Source: an uncultured Collinsella sp. (lineage in GTDB: Bacteria; Actinomycetota; Coriobacteriia; Coriobacteriales; Coriobacteriaceae). Taken from it: a stretch of 21,328 bases of DNA. The notes under the pieces were generated by a model. That model saw only the letters and a program-made list of their open reading frames with translations. It had not been told where the DNA came from and ran no database searches. The DNA is taken from NCBI GenBank assembly GCA_934654765.1, contig CAKUGX010000023.1:1-21328 (forward strand), read 5' to 3'. How positions within the stretch are numbered: the stretch's first letter is position 1; every line of letters begins with the position of its first letter. The translations under genes were made by a program, and so were the position numbers. Shown here in pieces: positions 10,059 through 18,039 of this stretch.

Positions 10059-10754
10059 CTAAAGCTCTGCCCCGCCTAGCCTATGCGCGATGCTGTCGCA
10101 GGCAAGTGCACCCACAACGGTCTTGGCATCCTCGATCTTGCCGTCGAGCACGGCATCGATCAGCTCGTGCAGTGGCACCAGGTCCACGTTGACGAACTCG
10201 TCGTCGTCGGGGTTGGGCGCATCGAACTCGAGCTTCGTAGCCAAGTAGATGTGAATGATCTCGTCGCAGAAACCGCAGGTCGTGACGATCGACGTCAAAA
10301 AGCGGATGCGTCCTGCCCTAAATCCCGTCTCCTCGTGCAGCTCGCGCTTGGCGCAATCGAGCGGATCCTCGCCCGGGTCGAGCTTGCCGGCGGGAATCTC
10401 GACCGTCACGCGGTCGATTGCCGTGCGGTACTGACGCACCAGCACGATCTTGCCGCTCTCGGTCAGTGCCACAACGGCCGCCGCACCCGGATGGCGAATC
10501 ACATCGCGGGCACTGCGGTGACCATTGGGCAGCTCAACCTCAAGACGGTGGACGTCGAGGATCTTGCCCTTCCAGGCGCACTCCTCCGAAAGAATCTTCT
10601 CGTGCAGCTCGGCATCGTGCGGGTCGTCATCGCCCAGCACCAGCGCCGGCTCGTCAGCGACCTCGCCGCCAGGCTCGCCCTCGGCGTGCCCATACACGCG
10701 GCTGTCCTCCTCGACGATCTGCGCATCCACGAGCTCTTCGTTCTTCTCGTCCAT
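10059..10754 (-). CDS. Nudix hydrolase, ADP-ribose pyrophosphatase-like
   Basis: 231 residues from ATG 10754. It most likely cleaves ADP-ribose to AMP and ribose 5-phosphate. The Nudix box is complete at 123-145: GKLDPGEDPLDCAKRELHEETGF, with catalytic R137-E138 and E141-E142. The preceding strand pattern KGKILDVHRLEVELPNGH and VEIPAGKLDPGE is typical of the ADPRase branch. The first 45-50 residues are a very acidic extension (EEDSRVYGHAEGEPGGEVADEP) not needed for the fold. ATG 10754 is chosen because GAGAGGA (10770-10764) lies 9 nt upstream, while the other ATG at 10763 directly touches that SD. It begins 21 bp after the purD stop and is probably in the same transcript. The exact substrate is inferred. 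Confidence 0.9.
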   Translation of the reverse strand: MDEKNEELVDAQIVEEDSRVYGHAEGEPGGEVADEPALVLGDDDPHDAELHEKILSEECAWKGKILDVHRLEVELPNGHRSARDVIRHPGAAAVVALTESGKIVLVRQYRTAIDRVTVEIPAGKLDPGEDPLDCAKRELHEETGFRAGRIRFLTSIVTTCGFCDEIIHIYLATKLEFDAPNPDDDEFVNVDLVPLHELIDAVLDGKIEDAKTVVGALACDSIAHRLGGAEL

Positions 10755-10775
10755 CCGTCTCATTCCTCTCGGACT

Positions 10776-12080
10776 TTAGGCATCCCAGGCGTCGCGGCCG
10801 CGCAGCGCGCGCAGGCCGATGTCGTGACGCAGGGTCTTACCCTCAAAATCAATCTTCTCGCAGGCCTCGTAGGCAAGGTTGCGAGCGTTCTCAAACGTAT
10901 CGCCCAGAGCGGTCACGGCAAGCACACGGCCACCATTGGTCACGAGCTGGCCGTCCACCACGGCAGTGCCCGCGTGGTACACGGTCACGTTCTCCATGGC
11001 CTCGGCATCGGCGATACCGGTGATGACCTTGCCCTTCTCGTAGCTGCCGGGATAGCCCGCGCTCGTCAGGACAACGGCCACGGCCCACTCGTCACGCCAG
11101 TCGAGCTTAATCTGATCGAGCTTGCAGTTGGCGCAGGCGAGCATGACCTCGACCAGGTCGTTCTTAAGGCGCGGCAGCACGACCTGCGTCTCGGGATCGC
11201 CAAAGCGGGCATTGAACTCCAGCACCTTGGGGCCGGCAGGCGTGAGCATAAAGCCGCCGTACAGGCAGCCGCGGTAGTCGATACCCTCGGCAGCAAGCTC
11301 TGCCACGGTCTGCTCCATGACCGCCACCATGGTGGCGTGCTCCTCGTCGGTCACGATGGGCACCGGGCTGTAGACGCCCATGCCGCCGGTGTTGGGGCCC
11401 TTGTCGCCCTCGAGCGCACGCTTGTGGTCCTGCGAGGTGGCCATGGGGCGCACGGTCTTGCCGTCGGTAAAGGCCAAAAGCGAGCACTCGGGACCAACGA
11501 GCATCTCCTCGATGACCACGGTATTGCCGGCATCGCCAAAGGTGCCGCCAAAGCACTCGCGCACGGCCTCCTCGGCCTGCTCAAGTTCGGTCGCCACGAT
11601 AACGCCCTTGCCCGCGGCAAGGCCGTCGGCCTTCACGACCAGCGGAGCGCCCTGCTCGCGCACGTAGGCGAGAGCCGAAGCCTCGTCGGTAAACGAACCA
11701 TAGGCTGCCGTCGGGATACCGGCGCGCTCCATGAGCTGCTTGGAGAACAGCTTGGAACCCTCCATCTGGGCGCCCTCGGCACCCGGGCCAAAGCAGGGAA
11801 TACCTGCCGCGCGCACGGCGTCGGCCACGCCCGCCACGAGCGGAGCCTCGGGGCCAATTACCACGAGTCCGCATCCGTGACTCTGCGCAAACGCCGCCAC
11901 GGTCGCAGGATCGCAGTCGTCGAGAACAACGTTCTCGCCGCAGCTCGCGGTGCCGCCGTTGCCCGGCGCGATGTAGAGCTTGCCGGCGCGCGGTGATGCT
12001 GCGAGCTTAGCTGCCAAAGCATGCTCACGGCCGCCGCTGCCCAACAACAGGATGTCGATGGTTTGAGTGTCCGCCTTCAA
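10776..12080 (-). CDS. purD: Phosphoribosylamine-glycine ligase (GAR synthetase)
   Basis: 434 residues. It catalyses the second step of purine synthesis, joining glycine to phosphoribosylamine with ATP. The N-terminal [13 protein letters not shown] motif, ATP-grasp segments [18 protein letters not shown] and [17 protein letters not shown], the PurD signature around [24 protein letters not shown], and the metal-binding [12 protein letters not shown] are all intact. The start is a TTG at 12080: GAGGAGG (12092-12086) lies 5 nt upstream and translation gives [19 protein letters not shown] at the normal family N-terminus. An upstream-extended frame would run into the purA end with no support. The gene follows purA by about 120 bp, with alternative hairpins in between, and precedes the Nudix gene by 21 bp. 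Confidence 0.95.
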   Translation of the reverse strand: MKADTQTIDILLLGSGGREHALAAKLAASPRAGKLYIAPGNGGTASCGENVVLDDCDPATVAAFAQSHGCGLVVIGPEAPLVAGVADAVRAAGIPCFGPGAEGAQMEGSKLFSKQLMERAGIPTAAYGSFTDEASALAYVREQGAPLVVKADGLAAGKGVIVATELEQAEEAVRECFGGTFGDAGNTVVIEEMLVGPECSLLAFTDGKTVRPMATSQDHKRALEGDKGPNTGGMGVYSPVPIVTDEEHATMVAVMEQTVAELAAEGIDYRGCLYGGFMLTPAGPKVLEFNARFGDPETQVVLPRLKNDLVEVMLACANCKLDQIKLDWRDEWAVAVVLTSAGYPGSYEKGKVITGIADAEAMENVTVYHAGTAVVDGQLVTNGGRVLAVTALGDTFENARNLAYEACEKIDFEGKTLRHDIGLRALRGRDAWDA

Positions 12081-12120
12081 GGGTGCCTCCTCTATGGATG
12101 AATGGCCCGCTCCGCGCGAG

Positions 12121-12176
12121 CCCTTTGCAAGCAAATATACCCCTCGGCCGCCCGTCCGGGCTGCAAAGGGGTATAT
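12121..12176 (-). promoter_or_regulatory. Alternative hairpins between purA and purD (attenuator-like)
   Basis: ATATACCCCT (12135-12144) and AGGGGTATAT (12167-12176) form a perfect 10-bp stem enclosing a smaller GCCCG-TC-CGGGC hairpin (12150-12161). CCCTTTGCA (12121-12129) can instead pair with TGCAAAGGG (12162-12170), which overlaps the arm at 12167-12176. The two folds exclude each other. On the minus strand only a short UUU follows the first stem. This may be the purA terminator or an attenuator for purD; the ligand, if any, is unknown. Confidence 0.5.
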
Positions 12177-12198
12177 CGCAATAACCAAATAGTCCCGA

Positions 12199-13494
<1,296 letters not shown>

Positions 13495-13551
13495 TTACAT
13501 TCATGGACTGTCTACGCGCCACGCCGGCACGCAGAAGCACAAAACATTCCC

Positions 13552-13580
13552 AGTATACCCGTGCAACGGGCGCCTGTCCT
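13552..13580 (-). promoter_or_regulatory. Candidate purA promoter
   Basis: On the minus strand TATACT (13557-13552) lies 17 nt after AGGACA (13580-13575), in the gap between dnaB and purA. The -10 box is good and the -35 box matches TTGACA at four of six positions. It would give purA a leader of about 60 nt. Confidence 0.4.
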
Positions 13581-14970
13581 ACTCCTCGGCATGTGCCCCA
13601 TCAAGCTCATAGAACTTGGTGGATGCCGGCAGGAACATCAGGTCGACGTCACCGATCGGGCCCGAACGGTTCTTGGCCACGACGATACGCGTAACGCCCT
13701 CGTCGGGACGATCGTCGCGCGAGGCCTCGGCCTCATCGGCGGAGCGGTCCAAGAACATAACGATGTCGGCATCCTGCTCGATGGAGCCCGATTCACGCAG
13801 GTCGGACAGCTGCGGGCGCTTGCCGGTACGGGATTCGACCTGACGCGACAGCTGCGACAGCGCGATGAGCGGGATCTTGAGCTCCTTGGCCATGATCTTC
13901 AGACCACGCGACATCTCGGAGACCTCGACGGTACGGCTCTCGGAGCGACGTCCCGGCGGAGGGCTCACCAGCTGCAGGTAGTCCAGGATGATGATAGCTT
14001 TCTCCTTGTTGTGGAGCATACGGCGGCTCTTGGCGCGAATCTCGGTCACCGTGGTGCCGGGCGTATCGTCAATCAGAATATCGAGCTTGGACAAGATCTG
14101 CGTGGCCTCGTTGATATTGGCCCACTGCTCGGGGCTAATGCGGCCCATGCGGAAGTCACTGATCGAGATCATGGCGTAGGCGCAAATCAGGCGCTGGGCA
14201 ATTTCCTTGCCCGACATCTCCAGCGAGAAGAAGCCGACGGTATAACCGGCAGCGGCAGCGTTGAGCGCCAGATTCAGGGCGAACGACGTCTTACCCACAG
14301 CAGGGCGGGCGCCGATAATGATGAGCTGACCCTCGCGAAAACCCATGAGCATGCGGTCGAGCGACGGGAAGCCCGTGGGCACGCCCGCAGCCTGGCCACC
14401 GGCCTGGCACACTTCCTCGGCCTCGTTATAGGCCTCGACCATAAACTCGGTCAGCGTCTTGTAGCTCGACTTGACCTCGCGCGCCGTGACCTTGAGCAGC
14501 TTGCTCTCGGCTAGCTCCACGACCTCTTTGGTATCGGTGGGAGCGTTATAGGCCAGCGCGTTGATCTCGTTGGTGGCGCCGATCAGCTCACGCAGCATCG
14601 AATCGCGGCGAACGATGGCGGCATGGTGCTGCCAGTTGACGAGCGACAGGGTCTGACTCATCAACTCCAAAATGTAGGCCTCGCCGCCCACGGCATCAAG
14701 CTTGTTGATGCTTCGCAGGTAATCGATCAGCGAGATGGAGTCGATGGGAATGCGGCTGTTGTACATATCGACCATCGCGGTATAGATGGTCTTATGAATG
14801 GGCCGGTAGAAGTCATCGGGCTGCAGCTCGACCTGGGCCTCTTCGACCACCTCGGGCGATAGCAGCATAGCGGCCAGTACATTGGCCTCTGCATCTTGGT
14901 TTTGGGGAAGACCCAACTTGGAGCCGCGGTCCTCAACCGTCAGCCCGGTCTCCCTATCGTCATATGCCAT
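13579..14970 (-). CDS. dnaB: Replicative DNA helicase
   Basis: 463 residues from ATG 14970. DnaB is the hexameric 5'-3' helicase that unwinds the fork. The N-terminal domain starts with LPQNQDAEANVLAAML (21-36). The RecA-like domain has Walker A GARPAVGKT (220-228), FFSLEMSGKEIAQRL, Walker B IIILDYLQL (326-334) and the DLRESGSIEQDADIVMFL end motif (390-407). It has no intein or insertion. Three in-frame ATGs lie within 12 bp (14982, 14976, 14970); the last has GAGG 6 nt upstream and is preferred, though this is not decisive. It follows rplI in the usual order, but a terminator lies between them, so it may also have its own promoter in the 150-bp gap. Confidence 0.97.
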   Translation of the reverse strand: MAYDDRETGLTVEDRGSKLGLPQNQDAEANVLAAMLLSPEVVEEAQVELQPDDFYRPIHKTIYTAMVDMYNSRIPIDSISLIDYLRSINKLDAVGGEAYILELMSQTLSLVNWQHHAAIVRRDSMLRELIGATNEINALAYNAPTDTKEVVELAESKLLKVTAREVKSSYKTLTEFMVEAYNEAEEVCQAGGQAAGVPTGFPSLDRMLMGFREGQLIIIGARPAVGKTSFALNLALNAAAAGYTVGFFSLEMSGKEIAQRLICAYAMISISDFRMGRISPEQWANINEATQILSKLDILIDDTPGTTVTEIRAKSRRMLHNKEKAIIILDYLQLVSPPPGRRSESRTVEVSEMSRGLKIMAKELKIPLIALSQLSRQVESRTGKRPQLSDLRESGSIEQDADIVMFLDRSADEAEASRDDRPDEGVTRIVVAKNRSGPIGDVDLMFLPASTKFYELDGAHAEE

Positions 14971-15127
14971 GAGCATCCTCATTCATATCGCTTGCGAGCA
15001 TCCATAGTATCAGCCACGGTTCCAAAACGCGCCGCGCGCCGCCAATCATCACCGAACCAAACGGATGAACGGTCCTGTATTTAGGACTTCGACGCAACGC
15101 TCACCATGACACTCACTCAGCGCAAAT

Positions 15128-15162
15128 AACAAAAGGGCGCCCTGGTTTCCCAGAGCGCCCTT
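15128..15162 (-). terminator. Intrinsic terminator after rplI
   Basis: AAGGGCGC (15133-15140) pairs with GCGCCCTT (15155-15162), and inner CTGG pairs with CCAG around a TTTC loop. On the minus strand the stem is followed by TTGTTATTT. It starts about 33 bp beyond the rplI stop and separates the ribosomal genes from dnaB. Confidence 0.88.
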
Positions 15163-15194
15163 CTTAGAACAAGATTGTTGCGTTGCAGCAAATG

Positions 15195-15734
15195 CTACTC
15201 GGCAGCAGCCTCAGTCTCGACCTCGGCGGTCTCGGCCTCGGCGACCTCAGCGGCCTCCTCGACCTCAGCCTCGGCAGCGAGCTCCTCGGCGGTAACGCCG
15301 ACGAGAACAACAACCTCGGCCTTGATCTCGCGGTACAGCGAGATGGCAACGGTGTGGGCACCGGCAACCTTGATGGGCTTACCGAGCTCGACGCGCTTGC
15401 GGTCGATGTCCATACCGAGCTGAGCCTTGATGGCGTCAGCGATCATAGCGGCGGTAACGGAGCCAAAGAGGATGCCCTCGTCGCCGACCTTGACGTCAAC
15501 GGTGACCGTCTTGCCCTCGAAGGCAGCCTTGGTCTCGTTGGCGGTAGCCAGACGGACGGCCTCGCGCTTGGCGATGTTGTTGCGACGCTCGTCAAGCTGC
15601 TTGAGGTTGCCCTTGGTGGCGGCAACAGCGAGCTTCTTGGGGAACAGGAAGTTCTCAGCGTAACCCTGAGCGACCTCTACGACGTCACCCTCGCCGCCCT
15701 TGCCCTTGATCTCATCGAGAAGAATAACCTTCAT
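15195..15734 (-). CDS. rplI: Ribosomal protein bL9
   Basis: 179 residues against the usual 148-150. The N-terminal 23S rRNA-binding domain is typical: MKVILLDEIKGKGGEGDVVEVAQGYAENFLFPKKLAVAATKGN, with the G-Y-A-N-F-L-P pattern. A connecting helix and the C-terminal domain (LFGSVTAAMIADAIKAQLGMDIDRKRVEL...IKVAGAHTVAISLYREIKAEVVVLV) follow. The last 30 residues are an Ala/Glu-rich acidic tail (EEAAEVAEAETAEVETEAAAE) beyond the normal fold. An AGGGAG-type SD lies just before ATG 15734. It is the last gene before a terminator, 15 bp after rpsR. Confidence 0.97.
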   Translation of the reverse strand: MKVILLDEIKGKGGEGDVVEVAQGYAENFLFPKKLAVAATKGNLKQLDERRNNIAKREAVRLATANETKAAFEGKTVTVDVKVGDEGILFGSVTAAMIADAIKAQLGMDIDRKRVELGKPIKVAGAHTVAISLYREIKAEVVVLVGVTAEELAAEAEVEEAAEVAEAETAEVETEAAAE

Positions 15735-15749
15735 GATGCGTCTCCCTTC

Positions 15750-16016
15750 TTAGCCGCGGTCGCGGTTGCCACGAGAGGAAACCACGGGGACGGTGTACGG
15801 CAGGAGAGCCATCTCGCGGGCGCGCTTGATGGCGTTGGCGATGTCATGCTGATGCTGCGTGCAAGCGCCAGTGACGCGACGGGGCTTGATCTTGCCACGG
15901 TCGGTCATGTACTTACGGAGAAGCTGAGTGTCCTTATAGTCGATGAACTCAGTGTTCTCCTTGCAGAACTGGCAGTACTTACGACGCGGCTGACGTGCAG
16001 AAAAATCATTAGCCAT
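15750..16016 (-). CDS. rpsR: Ribosomal protein bS18
   Basis: 88 residues from ATG 16016. It binds the 30S platform together with bS6. The core is classical: [52 protein letters not shown]. The N-terminal YCQFC and the downstream GACTQHQH suggest a zinc-binding (C+) version of S18. Its start is set by [15 protein letters not shown], with AAAGG upstream; a longer frame to 16067 adds a segment unlike the family. It lies between ssb and rplI in the conserved order. Confidence 0.97.
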   Translation of the reverse strand: MANDFSARQPRRKYCQFCKENTEFIDYKDTQLLRKYMTDRGKIKPRRVTGACTQHQHDIANAIKRAREMALLPYTVPVVSSRGNRDRG

Positions 16017-16088
16017 GTCAAAATACCTTTCGTTTGGCAACTTCGGCGAACCGAAGCCGCCTCTCACTCAAAAATAGGTGAACAACCC

Positions 16089-16541
16089 TTAGAACGGGAT
16101 GTCCTCATCGTAGACGTCGACCGCGGGCGGCGTAGCCACCGGTGCGGCAGGACGTGCTGCGGGCGCGGGAGCTGCGGGGGCGTAACCGCCCTGATCGTAG
16201 CCACCCTGGCCACCACGGGAGCTCATAAACTCGATCTCATCGACGATGACCTCAAGCTTGCTCCGGCGCTGGCCGTCGCGCTCCCAAGAGCTGTAGCGCA
16301 GCTTGCCCTCGATCGCGACCTTGTTTCCCTTTGCCAGGAAACGGCTCACGGCCTCGGCGCGGGTGCCGAACATAGTGCAGTCGACAAAGTTGGGATAGTC
16401 CTCCCACTCGCCAGTCTGCGCGTTGCGGCGACGATCGTTCACGGCGACGCCAAAGGACAGAACCTGGGTTCCGCCGGCGGTGGCGCGCAGCTCGGGATCG
16501 CGGGTGAGGTTACCGGTGATGTTCACTCGATTGATGCTCAT
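16089..16541 (-). CDS. ssb: Single-stranded DNA-binding protein
   Basis: 150 residues. SSB coats single-stranded DNA in replication and repair. The OB fold spans about 1-108 (MSINRVNITGNLTRDPELR, VLSFGVAVNDRRR, NFVDCTMFGTRAEAVSRFLAKGNKVAIEGKLRYSSW, LEVIVDEIEFM). A Gly/Ala/Pro-rich linker follows, then the acidic tip DVYDEDIPF, the usual docking site for partner proteins. The family length and intact tip mark a full-length main SSB. GAGGAAG lies upstream of ATG 16541. It is placed between rpsF and rpsR as in most bacteria. Confidence 0.97.
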   Translation of the reverse strand: MSINRVNITGNLTRDPELRATAGGTQVLSFGVAVNDRRRNAQTGEWEDYPNFVDCTMFGTRAEAVSRFLAKGNKVAIEGKLRYSSWERDGQRRSKLEVIVDEIEFMSSRGGQGGYDQGGYAPAAPAPAARPAAPVATPPAVDVYDEDIPF

Positions 16542-16589
16542 AACTCACTACTTCCTCTTGGGGCACAAGCCCAGTCCAAAACGACAGTC

Positions 16590-16883
16590 TTACTCCTGGT
16601 CGTCGCGACGGACGATCATGTGGCGGACCACAGCGTCGGTGATGCGCAGGACGCGATCAAGCTCGGCGATCTGGGTAGGATCTGCGTGGAAGTTGATGAG
16701 GGTGTAGTCACCATCGGTGAGGTCGTTGATCTCGTAGGCGAGCTTGCGCTTGCCCCACTCGTCAACGGAGTCGACCTTGCCAGCGCCCTCAGCGATCGTG
16801 GTATCGATACGCTTCATAACAGCGAGACGAGTCTCGGGGTCGAGCGACGGGTCAACAAAGAACAGCAGTTCATAAGCCTTCAT
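16590..16883 (-). CDS. rpsF: Ribosomal protein bS6
   Basis: 97 residues, family length. It binds 16S rRNA on the 30S platform with bS18. MKAYELLFFVDPSLD opens the ferredoxin-like fold; GKVDSVDEWGKRKLAYEINDLTDGDYTLINFHADPTQIAELDRVLRITDAVVRHMIVR carries the typical middle and end. ATG 16883 is preceded by AGAGGAGG, an excellent SD; the reading frame continues 5' of it through the promoter region, but that part shows no family similarity. It is the first gene of rpsF-ssb-rpsR-rplI, with a promoter and leader hairpin upstream. Confidence 0.97.
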   Translation of the reverse strand: MKAYELLFFVDPSLDPETRLAVMKRIDTTIAEGAGKVDSVDEWGKRKLAYEINDLTDGDYTLINFHADPTQIAELDRVLRITDAVVRHMIVRRDDQE

Positions 16884-16909
16884 ATTGTCACCTCCTCTGG
16901 GCAAATGTG

Positions 16910-16938
16910 GCTTCAGGTCGTGAAGGTGCGCCTGAAGC
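16910..16938 (-). promoter_or_regulatory. Leader hairpin of the rpsF operon
   Basis: GCTTCAGG (16910-16917) and CCTGAAGC (16931-16938) form a perfect 8-bp stem with a 13-nt loop in the short leader between promoter and SD. Many bacteria autoregulate this operon by an S6:S18-binding leader structure. I could not place the conserved CCG bulge of that motif with confidence, so the assignment is by position. Confidence 0.5.
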
Positions 16939-16954
16939 AGGAAAAGACTTAGTA

Positions 16955-16983
16955 ATAATATCTTCCAACCTCCCAGGCTGCAA
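16955..16983 (-). promoter_or_regulatory. Promoter of rpsF-ssb-rpsR-rplI
   Basis: On the minus strand TTGCAG (16983-16978) and TATTAT (16960-16955) are exactly 17 nt apart, about 70 bp upstream of the rpsF ATG. This is one of the best sigma-70-like promoters in the window and gives a leader of about 64 nt that holds the 16910-16938 hairpin. Confidence 0.7.
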
Positions 16984-16984
16984 G

Positions 16985-17340
16985 AATATGCAGCTACAAC
17001 CTCATGACCTCCACATATGTCCATGCTTGCACAGCACTTCATGCGCATTCCAACCAAATGCTGACCAAAAGCTTGACGGATCTGTTGACAAGATACGGTG
17101 CCGTGGGGACAAGCTGAGCCAAGCCGCAGGTCAACGGGCACAAGGCTGTGGTCGCAAAATGCATACCAGTGGCCCACAGCACCACCCAAAGATTTTTAAA
17201 TTCATTGCCAAGTCGCTTATGAATACCCTTTTTGAACAATTGAGTTGATCAACCACGCTGGTCGGAAGCCGTTTTTTGGCACCTCAAGCCCCACTGCAGC
17301 GCCAAGCACGGCCAAGTGTTTTAAAAAATGCCAACTTTTC
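16985..17340. other. Gene-free stretch between rpsF promoter and tRNA-Ser genes
   Basis: I find no supported gene here. Minus-strand frames crossing it lack an SD and any recognisable family. The only small regularity seen is the 10-bp palindrome GTTGATCAAC at 17244-17253. I found no convincing DnaA-box cluster. Confidence 0.5.
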
Positions 17341-17343
17341 TGT

Positions 17344-17371
17344 TTGCACTTTGCGATTCCTCGTGTATACT
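17344..17371 (+). promoter_or_regulatory. Promoter of tRNA-Ser(GGA)
   Basis: TTGCAC (17344-17349) and TATACT (17366-17371) with a 16-nt spacer lie 16 bp before the mature tRNA 5' end. The match to consensus and the position are typical of stable-RNA promoters. Confidence 0.7.
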
Positions 17372-17387
17372 GACTTTCGCATTTAAC

Positions 17388-17478
17388 GGAGAGTTGTCCG
17401 AGTGGCCGAAGGAGCACGATTGGAAATCGTGTAGGCGTCAAAAGCGTCTCCAGGGTTCAAATCCCTGACTCTCCGCCA
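17388..17478 (+). tRNA. tRNA-Ser (anticodon GGA)
   Basis: 91 nt including encoded CCA. The acceptor arm GGAGAGT pairs with ACTCTCC. The anticodon stem CACGA/TCGTG holds loop TTGGAAA with anticodon GGA, reading UCC and UCU. A long variable arm follows (GTAGGCGTCAAAAGCGTCTC region), as class II serine tRNAs need, then T-loop GGTTCAAATCC and discriminator G before CCA. Confidence 0.97.
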
Positions 17479-17487
17479 GTTAATTCC

Positions 17488-17517
17488 AAAGCAGGCCTTC
17501 GAGCCTGCTTTGTTTTT
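17488..17517 (+). terminator. Terminator after tRNA-Ser(GGA)
   Basis: AAAGCAGGC (17488-17496) and GCCTGCTTT (17503-17511) form a 9-bp stem with loop CTTCGA, followed by GTTTTT. It lies 10 bp beyond the tRNA. The second tRNA therefore depends on read-through or on a promoter I cannot see in the short gap. Confidence 0.88.
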
Positions 17518-17526
17518 ACCCCACGC

Positions 17527-17617
17527 GGAGGGGTGGCAGAGTGGTTGAATGCGGCGGTCTCGAAAACCGTTTGGCCTGTATAAGGTCACGAGGGTTCGAA
17601 TCCCTCCTCCTCCGCCA
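17527..17617 (+). tRNA. tRNA-Ser (anticodon CGA)
   Basis: 91 nt including CCA. The acceptor GGAGGGG pairs with CTCCTCC (one G-U pair). The anticodon stem GCGGT/ACCGT holds loop CTCGAAA with anticodon CGA, reading UCG. It has a long variable arm and T-arm GAGGGTTCGAATCCCTC. Its 3' part is repeated in inverted orientation at 17680-17699. Confidence 0.97.
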
Positions 17618-17629
17618 TTAGATGGTATA

Positions 17630-17658
17630 AGCCCCAGCAATGGGGCTTTTTTCTTTTT
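17630..17658 (+). terminator. Terminator after tRNA-Ser(CGA)
   Basis: AGCCCC (17630-17635) and GGGGCT (17642-17647) form a short GC stem followed by a T-rich tail TTTTTCTTTTT. It lies 12 bp beyond the tRNA end. Confidence 0.88.
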
Positions 17659-17679
17659 GGGCACATTTCAATAACGCGC

Positions 17680-17699
17680 AGGAGGAGGGATTCGAACCC
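17680..17699 (-). repeat. Inverted 20-nt copy of the tRNA-Ser(CGA) T-arm/acceptor region
   Basis: The minus strand here reads GGGTTCGAATCCCTCCTCCT, identical to 17592-17611 inside tRNA-Ser(CGA). The rest of the tRNA is absent and the T-stem 5' side is changed, so this is a fragment and not a functional tRNA. Such fragments commonly mark integration at tRNA 3' ends, but there the copy is usually direct, not inverted. Confidence 0.75.
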
Positions 17700-17815
17700 G
17701 CCAGGACGCGGAGCGTAAAGAAAACGCGCCAGCGGCGCGTTTTTAGCGCAGCGCGGTCGGCGTAAGCCGACCGGATAAATTTTGAGCAAAGCTCAAAATT
17801 TGGACATCCCTCCTC
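17682..17815. repeat. Structured block: outer inverted repeat enclosing three perfect hairpins
   Basis: GAGGAGGGAT (17682-17691) and ATCCCTCCTC (17806-17815) form a 10-bp outer inverted repeat. Inside lie AAAACGCGCC-AGC-GGCGCGTTTT (17721-17743), CGGTCGGC-GTAA-GCCGACCG (17754-17773, GNRA-type loop) and AAATTTTGAGC-AAA-GCTCAAAATTT (17777-17801). The layout is cloverleaf-like. It may be a small non-autonomous repeat element, a structured RNA or stacked terminators. There is no open frame inside that I can support. Confidence 0.6.
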
Positions 17816-17857
17816 TTCAACCCACACCCCCATCACGTTCAATCCCAACCCAACATC

Positions 17858-17926
17858 CCAAACATGTACGTCACCCTCCAAAAACGACATTTTTCGACAT
17901 CTTTGGAGGCTGATGTACATGTTTGG
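17858..17926. repeat. 69-nt long hairpin element upstream of the channel gene
   Basis: CCAAACATGTAC (17858-17869) pairs perfectly with GTACATGTTTGG (17915-17926). Pairing continues inward with one G-U, three pairs, one C-C mismatch, then CCTCCAAA/TTTGGAGG, making about 24 paired positions around a 19-nt loop containing two CGACAT repeats. The G-U pair exists only in plus-strand RNA. No U-tract follows. It may be a repetitive palindromic element or a leader of the gene at 18040. Confidence 0.6.
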
Positions 17927-18039
17927 TGCCTACGCCCCCACCCAGTCCCGACCGTTTACCGAGCAATAGGGTCGCCACGCCCGCCAACCATGTACTATGT
18001 ACGGGCATTGTCTAAACCCGCAACCAAAAGGACCCCATC

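Noticed and set aside
7937..10192. A 751-codon plus-strand frame opposite the ABC exporter
   Set aside because: It spans two real minus-strand genes and their gap, has shadow-type composition and no SD; the exporter motifs are all on the minus strand.
10083..11996. A 637-codon plus-strand frame opposite purD and the Nudix gene
   Set aside because: The minus-strand genes carry complete catalytic motifs; this frame shows none and crosses two genes.
15183..16952. A 589-codon plus-strand frame across rplI, rpsR, ssb and rpsF
   Set aside because: It overlaps four conserved genes on the other strand and has no recognisable domain.
16884..17189. N-terminal extension of rpsF to 199 residues
   Set aside because: bS6 starts at MKAYELLFF with a perfect SD; the extension covers the promoter and leader hairpin.
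16985..17340. Replication origin near the dnaB/ssb cluster
   Set aside because: No convincing DnaA-box cluster, AT-rich unwinding region or dnaA/dnaN gene is visible in the window.
17383..17664. Minus-strand frame containing RVRDLNPGDAFDAYTISN over the tRNA genes
   Set aside because: This is the well-known false protein produced by reading tRNA-Ser genes backwards.
17680..17815. A prophage or genomic-island attachment site next to tRNA-Ser
   Set aside because: The tRNA copy is inverted and short, and no integrase or mobile gene lies in the window; reported only as a repeat.
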